Below are positions 20,019-31,381 of a stretch of 64,000 nt of DNA, in pieces. A program made the translations under genes and the position numbers. Origin of the DNA: an uncultured Myxococcales bacterium (lineage in GTDB: Bacteria > Myxococcota_A > Polyangia > Polyangiales > Polyangiaceae); the NCBI GenBank assembly GCA_937949945.1, contig CALFEQ010000085.1, forward strand, positions 62,001 through 126,000. The letters are read 5' to 3'. The first letter of the stretch is position 1. The number at the start of each line of letters is the position of its first letter. The notes beneath the pieces were generated by a model. It searched no databases. It saw only the letters and a list, made by a program, of their open reading frames with translations, and was not told the DNA's origin.

Positions 20019-21443
20019 ATGGGCGAGAAGCTTCCGCGCCTGGCTCCCGGGGTCGACGTACGGCAGTTCAAGCTGGACCCGATGGACGGCTTCGTCCTGA
20101 CTCGCATCGACGGCAAGCTCGGTCCGAAGGAGCTCGCCCGCGAGACGGGGCTGCCGGATTTCTCGGTCGCCCGATGCCTCGAGAAGCTCGAGAAGCTCGG
20201 GATCGTCCAGTGGTACGACCCGAGCGCGCCGCCTCCCCCTCCGCCCGCGCCTCCGCAGCAGGAGCGGAAGAGCGCGCTCGCGCAGTTCGACGACCTCGCT
20301 CCGAAGTACGACCCGAAGCTGCTCGAGGAGCCGGCCGATCTCACGCAGGAGCAGAAGAAGCGGATCCTCGACTTTTACTACCGGCTCGACGACCTCGACC
20401 ACTACACGCTCCTCGGCGTCACGCGCGACGCGGACAAGAAGAGCATCAAGCGCTCGTACTTCGAGCTCGCGGCCGTCTTCCATCCCGACCGGTACTTCAA
20501 GAAGAACCTCGGGTCCTTCAAGTCGAAGATGGAGGAGCTGTTCGCGCGCATCACGGAGGCGCACGACACGCTCATCGACAAGGAGAAGCGCGCCGAGTAC
20601 GACGCCTACCTCGCCGAGGTCGCGACGACGCGCGGCATGGAGGCGATGCTCGAACGCGCCATGGCCGAGTCGGCGCGGGTCGCCGCCGAAGCGGCGAAGC
20701 AGGCCGAGGCCGCCGCGGCCGCCGCCGCGCCGCCGCCTCCGTCCGGGCCGTCGCCCGAGGAGATCCAGCGCCGGAGGGAGGCGCTCGCGCGACGACTCAC
20801 CGGCGGCCTGCGCCCGCCCTCCGCGCCGAAGCCCGCCGAGCCGCCGAACCCGCTCAAGTTCGCGAGCGCGCAGGACGCGATGGACGCCCTCAAGCGCCGC
20901 TACGAGGAGCGGCTCGACAACGCCTCGAAAGCGAACGCCCAGCGTTACGTGACGGCGGCGGAGGAGGCCCTCGCGAAGAACGACGTCGTCGCGGCCGCGA
21001 CGGCCTTCAACATCGCGACGAAGTTCGCTCCGGACGACGCCGCCCTCGCGAGCCGCGCCAAGGAGACCAAGGCGCTCGCGGACCAGGTGCTCTGCGAGAG
21101 CTACCTCAAGCAGGCCCAGTACGAGGAGCGCCAGGGCCACTGGTTCGAGGCGGGCAAGTCATGGCTGAAGGTCGCCAGGATCCGGAACGACGCGATCTCG
21201 CACGAGCGCGCGGCCAACGCCCTGATGCGGAGCCGCGACGGCGATCTCCACGAGGCCGCCGAGCACGCCAAAGAGGCGATCCGCCTCGAACCCAACAACA
21301 TCAACAATCACATCACGCTCGTCGAGGTGTACCTGAAGGCGGGCCTCACCGTGTCCGCCAAGCGCGCGGCGGAGGCGGCGGCGCAGCTCGATCCGAAGCA
21401 CGCCGGGCTGCAAGCCCTGATGAAGCGAATCGGGAGAGTATAG
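20019..21443 (+). CDS. J-domain protein with N-terminal helical domain and C-terminal repeats
   Basis: This 474-aa protein has four parts. Residues 10-65 form a small helical/winged domain (PMDGFVLTRIDGKLGPKELA, then ARCLEKLEKLGIVQW). Residues 120-185 are a DnaJ domain with the HPD motif at 155-157. An Ala/Pro linker follows, then TPR-like repeats from about 310. It has no Gly/Phe or zinc-finger region, so it is a class III J protein. Its dnaK partner follows 181 nt downstream on the same strand. The N-terminal domain recurs at the C-terminus of the protein at 23507-24541. Confidence 0.88.
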   Translation: MGEKLPRLAPGVDVRQFKLDPMDGFVLTRIDGKLGPKELARETGLPDFSVARCLEKLEKLGIVQWYDPSAPPPPPPAPPQQERKSALAQFDDLAPKYDPKLLEEPADLTQEQKKRILDFYYRLDDLDHYTLLGVTRDADKKSIKRSYFELAAVFHPDRYFKKNLGSFKSKMEELFARITEAHDTLIDKEKRAEYDAYLAEVATTRGMEAMLERAMAESARVAAEAAKQAEAAAAAAAPPPPSGPSPEEIQRRREALARRLTGGLRPPSAPKPAEPPNPLKFASAQDAMDALKRRYEERLDNASKANAQRYVTAAEEALAKNDVVAAATAFNIATKFAPDDAALASRAKETKALADQVLCESYLKQAQYEERQGHWFEAGKSWLKVARIRNDAISHERAANALMRSRDGDLHEAAEHAKEAIRLEPNNINNHITLVEVYLKAGLTVSAKRAAEAAAQLDPKHAGLQALMKRIGRV

Positions 21444-21624
21444 ACCCGCGCACGGCCTTTCGGAGCCCGGCGGCGACCTCCGCCGGAGGCGGTTCGCGGA
21501 AACGCCGAAGGGCCCTGGGCTGACAAGAGACGAGCAGTTGCGAGGAAAGACGGTGTAGGATCCTGCGGCAGCCCCGTCGGGGGCTCGGACTCGGACGGAG
21601 CGGTCTGGTGAAGGAGACTCGCGA

Positions 21625-23448
<1,824 letters not shown>

Positions 23449-23506
23449 CCGGGATGCGGGGGCGGGGCCGCCTCACCCGGCGGCAGCCCCGGAGGATTCA
23501 GCCTAA

Positions 23507-24541
23507 GTGCCGGATGAACCCGACAAGAACGGGGGGGATTTCGAGGCGGGCGGCTCCGCGGAGGAGGTGGAGAACGAGCGTCCAACCGTCAGCCCCCCGT
23601 TCGATCCGATCGCGTTCGCCCGTGACATCCTGAAGCCGTCCCCGCCGCCGATGCCCGCGGTGACGGCGCCGTCGGTCGACCCGCACACGAAGGTCACGCC
23701 TCCGCGCGGCATCAACCAGCAGGTGGTCGAGGCCTCGCGTCCGTCGTCCACTCCGCCCGGGCCGCCGGACGCCGGGGCATCGGCTCCGCCGCGCAGGATC
23801 AAGACGCCGACGAGCACCATCTCGCTCGCGAACGCCCGGATCCCGTCGAACCTCCCGCCGCGCCCCGACCCCGGACCGAAGCGGTACGAGAGCTTCTCGG
23901 CGCTGAACCCGGTCGACCGCGAGTGGGCCGAGCTCGAGGTCGCGACCCGGCCGCCGCCGGCCGACGGCCCCGGTGAGGACCCCATCGTCGAGATCGCCCA
24001 CGATCGGGCCCCGAACCTCGATCTCGACGACCTCGATCTCGAGGACCCGCCGCCTTCGCTCGACGTCGGGAGCACGTCGTCGTCGTTCGGCATCGAGGCG
24101 CCGAGCCCGGACGATCTCGACGAGCACGGCGCCGAGACGGTGCGCCGCCCCATCCCGGAGGAGCTCGTCAAGCCGCGCGAACGCGAGATGGCCGATCGCG
24201 TCTCGCTCGGCGACTACAGCGGCGCGCTCGAGATCGCCGAGAAGATCCTCGCGGAGAACCCGAACGACGAGAACGCGAAGGCATGCGCCGAGAACTGCCG
24301 CTCGGTGTTGCGTCAGATGTACGCGACCCGCATCGGCCCGCTCGACCGCGTGCCCGTCGTGATGGTGCCGCGCGACCAGCTCCGCTGGCTGTCCATCGAC
24401 CACAAGGCCGGGTTCGTGCTCTCCCTCGTCGACGGCGTGTCGACGCTCGAGATGATCATCGACGTCAGCGGGATGGCCGAGCTCGACACGCTGCGGATCC
24501 TCTCGGAGCTCGCGCAGCAGCGCATCATTTCGCTCCGCTGA
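23507..24541 (+). CDS. Cytoplasmic protein with disordered N-terminus and shared helical C-terminal domain
   Basis: GTG 23507 starts a 344-aa protein. The first 220 residues are Pro/Asp/Ser-rich and look disordered. Residues 225-265 are a single TPR-like hairpin (VSLGDYSGALEIAEKILAENPNDENAKACAEN). The final 50 residues (HKAGFVLSLVDGVSTLEMI, ending LAQQRIISL) match the N-terminal domain of the J protein at 20019. Together with the dnaK location this suggests a chaperone adaptor or signalling protein. The function is unknown. Confidence 0.68.
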   Translation: MPDEPDKNGGDFEAGGSAEEVENERPTVSPPFDPIAFARDILKPSPPPMPAVTAPSVDPHTKVTPPRGINQQVVEASRPSSTPPGPPDAGASAPPRRIKTPTSTISLANARIPSNLPPRPDPGPKRYESFSALNPVDREWAELEVATRPPPADGPGEDPIVEIAHDRAPNLDLDDLDLEDPPPSLDVGSTSSSFGIEAPSPDDLDEHGAETVRRPIPEELVKPREREMADRVSLGDYSGALEIAEKILAENPNDENAKACAENCRSVLRQMYATRIGPLDRVPVVMVPRDQLRWLSIDHKAGFVLSLVDGVSTLEMIIDVSGMAELDTLRILSELAQQRIISLR

Positions 24542-24718
24542 GCCGAGCGATCGCGGCTCGCCCGCGTCGTTTCGCTACGTCGTCGCGAGCCCAGCCACGG
24601 GATCGGCCGAAGGATGATCTCCCTACAGGCGAAAACGAGGCGCGCAAGCGAAATCAGCGGGGCATGACACGATTCGTTGCAGGGGGCGGTGTCGCTCGCT
24701 ACACCGTTATCTCGAGCC

Positions 24719-25714
24719 ATGGACCCCGCGGAGACGCAGAGCCTGCGACGGCAGATCGAACGAACCCTTCGCGGCGCTTTCGATCCCGCGGACGTGCTCC
24801 CCCGGCTCGCGCGCCTCGCGCGCCTCGCCCCACCCGCGAGCGACGACGGGATCTTCGCCAACCACAAGCTCGCCGAGCTGCTCGTCGAGCGCAACCCGTG
24901 GCAAGCTGCGCTCTACATCCGCCGCGCGCTCGCCCACCGGCCCGACGACGATCGCCCGTGGGCGATCCTCGCGTTCTGCCACACCCTCCTCGGGAACTTC
25001 CGATGCGCCGCATCGGCGTATTCGAAGGCGATCGCGTGCGCGCCGTCGAACCCGATGTACGCGCACAACCTCGGTCACTTGCTCGACGTCGCGCTCGGAG
25101 AGCCCGTGCGCGCGCTCCGCTGGCTCAAGGCCGCATACGACGCGAGGAGCGACAACTCGGAGATCGTGGCCTCGTACGTCCACGCGCTCGCCCGCGCCGG
25201 CCACACCGAGCAAGCGCGCCGTGTCCTCGAGCGAGCCCGCAGCCGTCTCGACTCGCGCGAGCTCGACGCGCTGTTGCGGTGGCTCGACCAGGGAGCGCCC
25301 TCACGCCCGCGGCGCAAGGCCGACGAGGACGGGCGCCGTCCGCGGCCTCGCGCGGCGTCGCGTCGCCTCGAGCAGGTGCTCGAGCGCGGGCTCTCGCATC
25401 TGCCGCTCGACCCGCGGCAGCGCGAGCGGGCGCTCGCGCTCGCCCGCGACGCCATGCCTCCGCGCCGCAAGCGTCGCTCCGACGGCGAGAAGGACGCCGG
25501 CGCCGAGCCCTCGGTCCGACTCGAGGACCTGGCGGGCCTCGCGGCGGCCGTCGCCTACGCGATCGTGTACATCGACCACGTCCCGCTGTCGCAAGCCGAG
25601 GTCGCCGCCCCCTTCCGCGTCGGCGTCGCCGACCTCCGCGGGCGCTTCGCCGAGCTCCGCGCGAAGCTCGACATCATCCGTGGCGACGCCCGCTACGCCA
25701 CGACCCGTCGCTGA
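24719..25714 (+). CDS. TPR protein with C-terminal cyclin-like segment
   Basis: This 331-aa cytoplasmic protein begins at ATG 24719. Residues 40-170 contain TPR repeats (NPWQAALYIRRALAHRPDDDRPWAILA and CAASAYSKAIACAPSNPMYAHNLGHLL). A basic linker follows (PRRKADEDGRRPRPRAASRR). The C-terminus, AAAVAYAIVYIDHVPLSQAEVAAPFRVGVADLRGRFAEL, resembles a cyclin/TFIIB-type helical repeat (helix, then DNA-reading turn). That resemblance is by eye only. It lies on the same strand as the dnaK group but 177 nt away. Confidence 0.68.
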   Translation: MDPAETQSLRRQIERTLRGAFDPADVLPRLARLARLAPPASDDGIFANHKLAELLVERNPWQAALYIRRALAHRPDDDRPWAILAFCHTLLGNFRCAASAYSKAIACAPSNPMYAHNLGHLLDVALGEPVRALRWLKAAYDARSDNSEIVASYVHALARAGHTEQARRVLERARSRLDSRELDALLRWLDQGAPSRPRRKADEDGRRPRPRAASRRLEQVLERGLSHLPLDPRQRERALALARDAMPPRRKRRSDGEKDAGAEPSVRLEDLAGLAAAVAYAIVYIDHVPLSQAEVAAPFRVGVADLRGRFAELRAKLDIIRGDARYATTRR

Positions 25715-25843
25715 CGGGTCGCGTCGAAATAATCGAGGCAAAAAGGCAGCGATCCGCGCGCGTGGCCCCGGCGAACGGTCCGGTCGTCCCCGCGGGGGCA
25801 CGGCTGGCGGGAATAGGCTCGACCCCGGGCGCGTCCGGCGGCA

Positions 25844-27283
25844 ATGATGCCGCGCACCATGAGACGGCCGCTCGTTTGCACACTCCTCGCCGCTCTTTGC
25901 TTCGTCGCCTCGTCGCATCCGGCGAGCGCCCAGCCCGAGCCCACGCCTCCCGGCACCGGGCCCGCGGCGCCGGCTCCGGTCCCGCCGCCGGAGCCGGTGG
26001 TGGAGGACCCGATGCTCGAGCCGCCGCCGCGACCGAAGACGGAGATCGCGACCTGGGACGAGGCGCTCCAGCACGTGCGCTCCCGCTCCACGGATCTGCG
26101 CATCGCCCTCCAGGAGGTGGCACGCGCCGAGGCCCAGTCGCGGACCGCGCTCGCGGGGGCTCTGACCTCGCTCAACGGAACCGGGGCCTTCACGCACAAC
26201 ATCATCACGAACACGACGCTCCAGCCCGTCCGCGGCTCCGGCGGGCTCGGCTTCAGGACGGTCGAAACGCCGTTCCCGGACTTCGTGAACGGCTCGATCA
26301 CCTTGAGCCAGCCCGTGCTGGCGCCGCGCGCCTGGTACGCCATCGGCACGGCCGACCGGAACGAGAACATCGCGCACCTGTCGCTCGAAGACACCAAGCG
26401 CACGATCGCCCTCAACGTCGCGAACGCGATCGTGGGCGTCGTCACGGCCGAGCGCGTCGCCGAGCTCAACCGCCTCGGCCTGCGCAACGCGCTGATGCGC
26501 CTCGAGCTGACGACGCGCCGGACCGCCCTCGGCGGCGGGACGGGCCTCGACGTCATCCGGGCCCGACAGGACGTGGAGACCGCGCGCGCGACGCTCGTGG
26601 CCGGCGACGAGTCGCTCCGTCAGGCGCGCGAAGCGCTGGGCCTCGCCCTCGGGATCCCCGAGCAGGTCGGCGTGCCCCCGAACGTGAACCTGAACGGGAT
26701 CGAGGCAGCCGCCCGCGCCTCGTGCAAGCCCGCGCGCTCGGTCGACGAGCGCCCCGACATCGCGGCGCTCCACGGCAGGGTCGAGGTCGCGCACCGCATG
26801 ACCAAGGACGCGAAGTACCAGTTCTTCCCGACCGTCGACGTCCGCTCGACGGTCAGCTCGACGACCATCGACACGGGCGCCGCGCCGAACACGACGTGGA
26901 ACGTGCAGGCCGTCCTGAGCGTCCCCATCTGGGACGGCGGAGTCCGCTACGGAAACCTCCGCGACGCCCGCGCCCAGGAGGAGATCGCGCTCCAGCGGCT
27001 CGAAGCCGCGCGCCGCCAGGCGATCGTCCAAATCGAGCAGGCCCGCCGCGCCGTGGGCGTCGCCGAAGAACGCCGCCGCGTCGCCGCAGAGACGCGCGAT
27101 CTCGCCGCCGAGAACGACCGCCTGACACGCATCTCGTACCTCGAGGGCCGCGGCACGAGCCTCGAGCTCGTCGACGCCGCCAGAGTCCTCCGCGAAGCCG
27201 AGATCCAGCTCGCGCTGCGAGAGTTCGAGCTCGTGAAGGCGCGCGTGGCGGCCGTCCTGGCGCTGGCGACGTGTCCGTGGTGA
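25844..27283 (+). CDS. TolC-family outer membrane efflux protein
   Basis: This 479-aa protein has a signal peptide (LVCTLLAALCFVASSHPASAQ), a Pro-rich linker, then two OEP repeats. Typical features are TWDEALQHVRSRSTDLRIALQEVARAEAQ at the start of repeat one, GGGTGLDVIRARQDVETAR, and WNVQAVLSVPIWDGGVRYGNLRDAR in the second beta-barrel segment. The protein would form a trimeric outer membrane channel for an efflux pump or type I secretion system. No pump gene is adjacent. It converges on another TolC-family gene. ATG 25859 is an alternative start. Confidence 0.9.
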   Translation: MMPRTMRRPLVCTLLAALCFVASSHPASAQPEPTPPGTGPAAPAPVPPPEPVVEDPMLEPPPRPKTEIATWDEALQHVRSRSTDLRIALQEVARAEAQSRTALAGALTSLNGTGAFTHNIITNTTLQPVRGSGGLGFRTVETPFPDFVNGSITLSQPVLAPRAWYAIGTADRNENIAHLSLEDTKRTIALNVANAIVGVVTAERVAELNRLGLRNALMRLELTTRRTALGGGTGLDVIRARQDVETARATLVAGDESLRQAREALGLALGIPEQVGVPPNVNLNGIEAAARASCKPARSVDERPDIAALHGRVEVAHRMTKDAKYQFFPTVDVRSTVSSTTIDTGAAPNTTWNVQAVLSVPIWDGGVRYGNLRDARAQEEIALQRLEAARRQAIVQIEQARRAVGVAEERRRVAAETRDLAAENDRLTRISYLEGRGTSLELVDAARVLREAEIQLALREFELVKARVAAVLALATCPW

Positions 27284-27288
27284 TTCGA

Positions 27289-27302
27289 GGCTCCAGGCTC
27301 CA
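27289..27302. repeat. Heptamer array, left arm of cassette 2
   Basis: Two GGCTCCA units begin 6 nt after the upstream tolC stop. They are inverted relative to the array at 27415-27442 and bound a 112-bp core between the two convergent TolC-family genes. Confidence 0.7.
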
Positions 27303-27414
27303 GGGGAGTGCTCGCCCGAGCGCACACGAGGCGGCCGACGACGAGCGCGTCGGCCTGCGCACGCGAGCGAACATCGATCCGGAAGCTGAGCCCTGAGGTA
27401 GAGGTCTGCCTTCC

Positions 27415-27442
27415 CTGGAGCCTGGAGCCCGGAGCCTGGAGC
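27415..27442. repeat. Heptamer array, right arm of cassette 2
   Basis: Four 7-bp units, CTGGAGC, CTGGAGC, CCGGAGC, CTGGAGC, end 8 nt from the stop of the minus-strand TolC gene. The same 28 bp, including the variant third unit, recur at 29151-29178. Confidence 0.8.
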
Positions 27443-27450
27443 CTCTCCCG

Positions 27451-28926
27451 TCAGGTATCCGGGGCGATGGCATCCCACCCCGTCACGCGGGCGAGCTCGG
27501 CGAGCGTGATGTGCAAATCCATCAGCGACTGCGCGTGGCTCGCTCGCGCGATGACGAAGGCGCGCAGCGGCTCGATGAGGAACCGCTCGTCCTTCGTCCC
27601 GAGGTCGATGGCGTCCTGGGTCGTCGAGATCCACCGCTTCGAGCGATGCTCGGCGCGGTCCCAGTTCTCCTCGCGTGCCTTCGCCTCCACGACGGCGGCG
27701 TAGGCGTTCTCCACCTCGACGGCGATGCCGCCGAGCGCCAGGCGCTCGAGCGCTCGGGCCTCCTCGAGCTCCGACTCGGCCTGCATCACGCGGGCGTGCT
27801 TCGGGAGCAGGTCGAGGCCCCACTCGATGCCGAACCCGAAGGACGCGCCGAAGCGGTTGAACGGGTCGCCGATCCACGCGGCCCGCTGCGGATCGGCGCT
27901 CGGCGCGACGGAGTAGGTGGCCGCGAGCCCGAGGCCGATGTTGGGGAAGAGCTCCGCGCGCCGGTACTCGAGCCACGCCTTCCGCGCCGCGACGCCCGCG
28001 CGCGCCATGTTCACGTCGGGTCGGAACAGGCGGGCCGCGGTGAGGTACTGCACGACCGGGCCGATCGTGACGTCGGGGCGACGAAGCGGCTCGTCCGGGA
28101 TGTCGAAGGCCGTCTGCACCCCGGTGAGGAAGCGCAGCCCGGCGAGCGCGAAGGCCTCGCCCTTCTTGGCCTCGGCGACGCGCGCGAGGATCTCGTCCCG
28201 GTTGTACTCGAGGCGGATGCGATCGATCTCCTCGACCGTCGGATCGCCTCGCTCGAGCTTCGCCGTGATGTCGCGAATGGCCTTGTCGAGCTTGTTGAGG
28301 ACGTCGCCGGCGATGTACTGCATGTCGCGCGCGAGCATCAGCCCGTAGTACGCGCGCCGGACATCCATCCGGATCTGTTGCCGGGTCTTCTCGAGGTCCC
28401 ACTCGCTGACGCGAACGCGACCTTCGGCCGCCTTCTTCACGGCCTCGATCTTTCCGAAGGTCCAGAGCGGAATGGTCCCTCGGATGTTGAGGCTGAAGGC
28501 CGGCTCCCAACCCGATCCGAAGCCTTGATAGAGCAGCGTGTACGGCGAGGCGTTGTAGAACGGGGTACCTCCGATGGGCGGCAGGTACCCGAACGTCGAG
28601 CTCATGTGCCAGTACGAGAACGGCGTCCACCGCGCCTCGGCGAGCTGACCGTGCACCGCCGCCAGCCGCGCGCGCGCCGCCCAGAGCTGCGGAGCGTTCC
28701 TCTCCGCGAGGAGCAGGCACTCCTTCAGCGTGTAGGCGTGCGTCTTGATCGTCGCGACCGGCATCGGCGGCGCGATCTGCTCGGGTGTGAGCTGCTCCGC
28801 CGCCTTCGGCGGCTCGTCATCGTCATCCAAATCGAACGGCCCCGCGTGAGCGCGCGACGGGGCCGCAAGGGCGATCGCGCCCGCGCTCAGCGCCACGATC
28901 GACCAGCGAATGCCGCGAACAGCCAT
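27451..28926 (-). CDS. TolC-family outer membrane protein
   Basis: This 491-aa protein has a signal peptide ending AHAGPFD and an acidic stretch (DLDDDDEPP). The OEP domain follows: HAYTLKECLLLAERNAPQLWAARARLAAVHGQL, a first barrel segment with TPFYNASPYTLLYQGFG and IPLWTFGKIEAVKKAAEGRV, and a second ending RFLIEPLRAFVIARASHAQSLMDLHITLAELARVTGWD. The sequence is divergent from the convergent TolC neighbour, so this is not a recent duplication. The exported substrate is unknown. Confidence 0.88.
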   Translation of the reverse strand: MAVRGIRWSIVALSAGAIALAAPSRAHAGPFDLDDDDEPPKAAEQLTPEQIAPPMPVATIKTHAYTLKECLLLAERNAPQLWAARARLAAVHGQLAEARWTPFSYWHMSSTFGYLPPIGGTPFYNASPYTLLYQGFGSGWEPAFSLNIRGTIPLWTFGKIEAVKKAAEGRVRVSEWDLEKTRQQIRMDVRRAYYGLMLARDMQYIAGDVLNKLDKAIRDITAKLERGDPTVEEIDRIRLEYNRDEILARVAEAKKGEAFALAGLRFLTGVQTAFDIPDEPLRRPDVTIGPVVQYLTAARLFRPDVNMARAGVAARKAWLEYRRAELFPNIGLGLAATYSVAPSADPQRAAWIGDPFNRFGASFGFGIEWGLDLLPKHARVMQAESELEEARALERLALGGIAVEVENAYAAVVEAKAREENWDRAEHRSKRWISTTQDAIDLGTKDERFLIEPLRAFVIARASHAQSLMDLHITLAELARVTGWDAIAPDT

Positions 28927-28953
28927 CCCGGCGGCGGGACGTTAGCAGACAGA

Positions 28954-28997
28954 GGCTCCAGGCTCCAGGCCGCTCGGGCTCCAGGCTCCAGGCTCCA
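28954..28997. repeat. Heptamer array, left arm of cassette 3
   Basis: Two GGCTCCA units (28954-28967), nine other bases, then three more units (28977-28997). They lie 28 nt upstream of the minus-strand TolC start and face the inverted array at 29151-29178 across a 153-bp core. Confidence 0.8.
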
Positions 28998-29150
28998 GGG
29001 AATGAGCGCTCTCGATGTTGCAGATTGCGCCGCGGCAACGAGGGACGGCGCGAATCACGTTCGAGGAGATGATTTCGATGCCGCGCTCGCCGAAGGCGTC
29101 GCGCGCGAGAGCAGCGAAGTCGCTCGCAGCTCGCTTCGAGGCTTTCTCTC

Positions 29151-29178
29151 CTGGAGCCTGGAGCCCGGAGCCTGGAGC
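29151..29178. repeat. Heptamer array, right arm of cassette 3
   Basis: The units CTGGAGC, CTGGAGC, CCGGAGC, CTGGAGC are identical to 27415-27442 over all 28 bp. The array ends 5 nt before the GGDEF gene stop on the minus strand. Confidence 0.8.
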
Positions 29179-29183
29179 CTCCC

Positions 29184-30269
29184 TCATCCCCTCTCGTCGC
29201 CCGACGGCGTGTAGATGAACCCCTCCTGCTGGAAGACGCACAGGCGGTTTCCGCCGCGGCGCTTCGCTTCGAGGAGCGCGGCCTCGAGCGCCTGGAGGAG
29301 CGCCTCCTTCGTGCGGACGTCGCGGCTCGGGAAGAGCGCGACGCCGAGCGACGCCGTGACCTGCGCCTCGCCCGAGCCCTGGGGTGACGTGAACGTGCGC
29401 GCGGCGACGTCACGCCAGATTCGCGACGCGACGACCAGCGAGCCCGCGAAGTGGGTCGCGGGAAGCATCACGAAGAACTCGTCGCCGCCGTAACGGGCCA
29501 CCACGTCGGAGTCACGGATCGATCCCTTGATGACCTCCGCGACGCCGCGCAACACCGCGTCGCCGAGCGAGCGCCCTCCCCGTTCGTTGTGGACCTTCAG
29601 GCGATCGACGTCGAGCACGCAGCACGCGAGCGGCTCGGAGTGGCGCTCGGCGCGAGAGAACTCCGCATCGAGCCGCTCGTGGAGGTAGAGGAACGAATAC
29701 GCCTCGGTGAGCGCATCGTAGCGCCGGAGGCGCTCGAGCCGGGCCTGCGCCGCCTTCATGCGGTCGTGCGCGCGCTTCATGCGGAGCGCGGACGAGACGC
29801 AGACGAGCAGCTCCGTCTCCTCGAAGGGCTTGCACACGTAGCCGTCGGCGCCGATCTTGAGCGCCTCGATCCGGCTCTTGGCGTCCGTCTTCGCGAAGAC
29901 GATCGCGACCGAGACGAACTCGCCGAGGGCGCGGATGTTCCGGCACGCATCGAATCCGCTGAGGCGCGGCATGACCGCGTCGAGCAGGACGACGTCGATC
30001 CCGCCGCGAGCGACGCGCTCCACGGCCGCCTGTCCGTCCGGAGCCATCTCGACCTCGTAGCCGCTCGAGCGCAGCGTGGCCGCGATGAGCTCGCGCGTGG
30101 CGGTGTCGTCGTCCGCCACGAGGACGCGCGCGGGGCCTTCCTCGTCCTCGAGAGAAGCCGCGCTCGGACGCGCGGCGACGTTCGCGGCCATCGCGGCACG
30201 CAGCATCGTCGACTCGCGCTCGGACGCGAGGCTCACTACGCTGTCGTCGGAGTCCGGGGGCGGGGTCAT
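29184..30269 (-). CDS. Response regulator diguanylate cyclase (REC-GGDEF)
   Basis: This 361-aa protein starts with a short disordered region and a receiver domain (VLVADDDTATRELI; phosphoacceptor in VVLLDAVMPRLSG; lysine in GYVCKPF). A coiled-coil linker follows, then a GGDEF domain with intact active site YGGDEF. An RxxD inhibitory site (RDSD) lies five residues before it. It is predicted to make cyclic-di-GMP when phosphorylated and to be feedback-inhibited. No cognate kinase is adjacent. Its ATG overlaps the mutY stop (ATGA), so it is coupled to mutY. Confidence 0.93.
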   Translation of the reverse strand: MTPPPDSDDSVVSLASERESTMLRAAMAANVAARPSAASLEDEEGPARVLVADDDTATRELIAATLRSSGYEVEMAPDGQAAVERVARGGIDVVLLDAVMPRLSGFDACRNIRALGEFVSVAIVFAKTDAKSRIEALKIGADGYVCKPFEETELLVCVSSALRMKRAHDRMKAAQARLERLRRYDALTEAYSFLYLHERLDAEFSRAERHSEPLACCVLDVDRLKVHNERGGRSLGDAVLRGVAEVIKGSIRDSDVVARYGGDEFFVMLPATHFAGSLVVASRIWRDVAARTFTSPQGSGEAQVTASLGVALFPSRDVRTKEALLQALEAALLEAKRRGGNRLCVFQQEGFIYTPSGDERG

Positions 30270-31381
30270 ACTGGGCCCTTCGTCATTGGTAACACGACGG
30301 AGAGGACCTTGCGCGCCAGCGTGGCGACGCCCACCTCCCCGAGGTCGGCCGGCTCGAACAGGTCTGCCGTCTCGTACGCATCGGGGAGCTCGATGCCCCT
30401 CGGCTCGCGGTCGAGCACGCCCTCGTGCACGTCGACGGCGAGCCGCCGATGGGACAGGACGTGCGTGACACGGCCGCGCAGCGCGACCGATCGCAGCGGG
30501 AAGCGGGCGAAGAGGTCCGCGCGCTCCTTCGTCCCGCCGTCGATCGACGGCGGCTCCCAGAGCCCTCCGAACAAGCCGACGGAGCGGCGCCTCGCGAGCA
30601 ACACGCGGCCGGACCACGTGGCGACGAGCGCCTGGACGCGCTGAGGCCGCGGCTTCTGCCGCTCGCCGACGACGGGGAGCTCGTCGACGCGTCCGTCGGC
30701 GTACGCACGGCACGAGGAGGCGACGGGACAGCGATCGCATCGCGGCGACCTCGGCGTGCACACGGTCGCGCCGAGCTCCATGAGCGACTGGTTGAAGTCG
30801 CCGGGCGCGTCCTCGGGCACGAGACGGTCGGCGAGCTCCTCCGCGCGGCGCATGCCGGCGCGCTTGATGTCCTCGTCGATGGCGAAGATCCGCGCGAGGA
30901 CGCGCGCGACGTTCCCGTCGACGAGCCCGACCGGCTGTCCGAAGGCGATGCTCGCGATCGCGCCGGCGGTGTAGCGCCCGACGCCGGGCAGCGCGAGGAG
31001 GCCGTCGCGATCGCGCGGCATTCCCCGCTCGGCCGCGACGCGTGCCCCCGCGTGGAGCATGCGAGCACGCCGGTAGTAGCCGAGCCCGCTCCACGCCGCG
31101 AGCACCTCGTCCTCCTGCGCCTCGGCGAGCGCGAGCGGCGTCGGGAAGCTCTTCATGAAGCGCTCGAAGTACGGCACCACCGTATCGACGCGCGTCTGCT
31201 GGAGCATGACCTCGCTCACCCAGATGGCCCAGGGGTCCCGTGTGCGCCGCCATGGCAGGTCGCGCCTGTTCTCGGCGTACCAGGCCAAGAGCTGACGGCG
31301 GAGCCGCCGGACTTGCGCAGACGCCGGACCAGCCTCACGTTGAGGCCTCGTGAGCCCCTCCCGACGTCGTGACCCCGGCAT
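30266..31381 (-). CDS. mutY: A/G-specific adenine glycosylase MutY
   Basis: MutY removes adenine mispaired with 8-oxoguanine. This 371-aa protein has the catalytic Glu in WVSEVMLQQTRVDTV, the helix-hairpin-helix LPGVGRYTAGAIASIAF, the catalytic Asp in VDGNVARVL, and the 4Fe-4S motif C-x6-C-x2-C-x5-C. A C-terminal NUDIX-like domain (LLARRRSVGLFGGLWEPP) reads 8-oxoG. The start must be ATG 31381, 31390 or 31402, all overlapping the divergent TM2-like gene by 32-53 bp. Its neighbour is a cyclic-di-GMP gene, a combination with no obvious functional logic. Confidence 0.94.
   Translation of the reverse strand: MPGSRRREGLTRPQREAGPASAQVRRLRRQLLAWYAENRRDLPWRRTRDPWAIWVSEVMLQQTRVDTVVPYFERFMKSFPTPLALAEAQEDEVLAAWSGLGYYRRARMLHAGARVAAERGMPRDRDGLLALPGVGRYTAGAIASIAFGQPVGLVDGNVARVLARIFAIDEDIKRAGMRRAEELADRLVPEDAPGDFNQSLMELGATVCTPRSPRCDRCPVASSCRAYADGRVDELPVVGERQKPRPQRVQALVATWSGRVLLARRRSVGLFGGLWEPPSIDGGTKERADLFARFPLRSVALRGRVTHVLSHRRLAVDVHEGVLDREPRGIELPDAYETADLFEPADLGEVGVATLARKVLSVVLPMTKGPV

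Noticed and set aside
21444..21624. Possible CIRCE/HrcA operator before dnaK
   Set aside because: No TTAGCACTC-type inverted repeat is present in the 181-bp gap.
27511..29214. Plus-strand 567-codon frame over the minus-strand TolC gene and cassette 3
   Set aside because: Opposite to a clear TolC-family gene. The ending is made of the repeated heptamers (LEPGAWSL).
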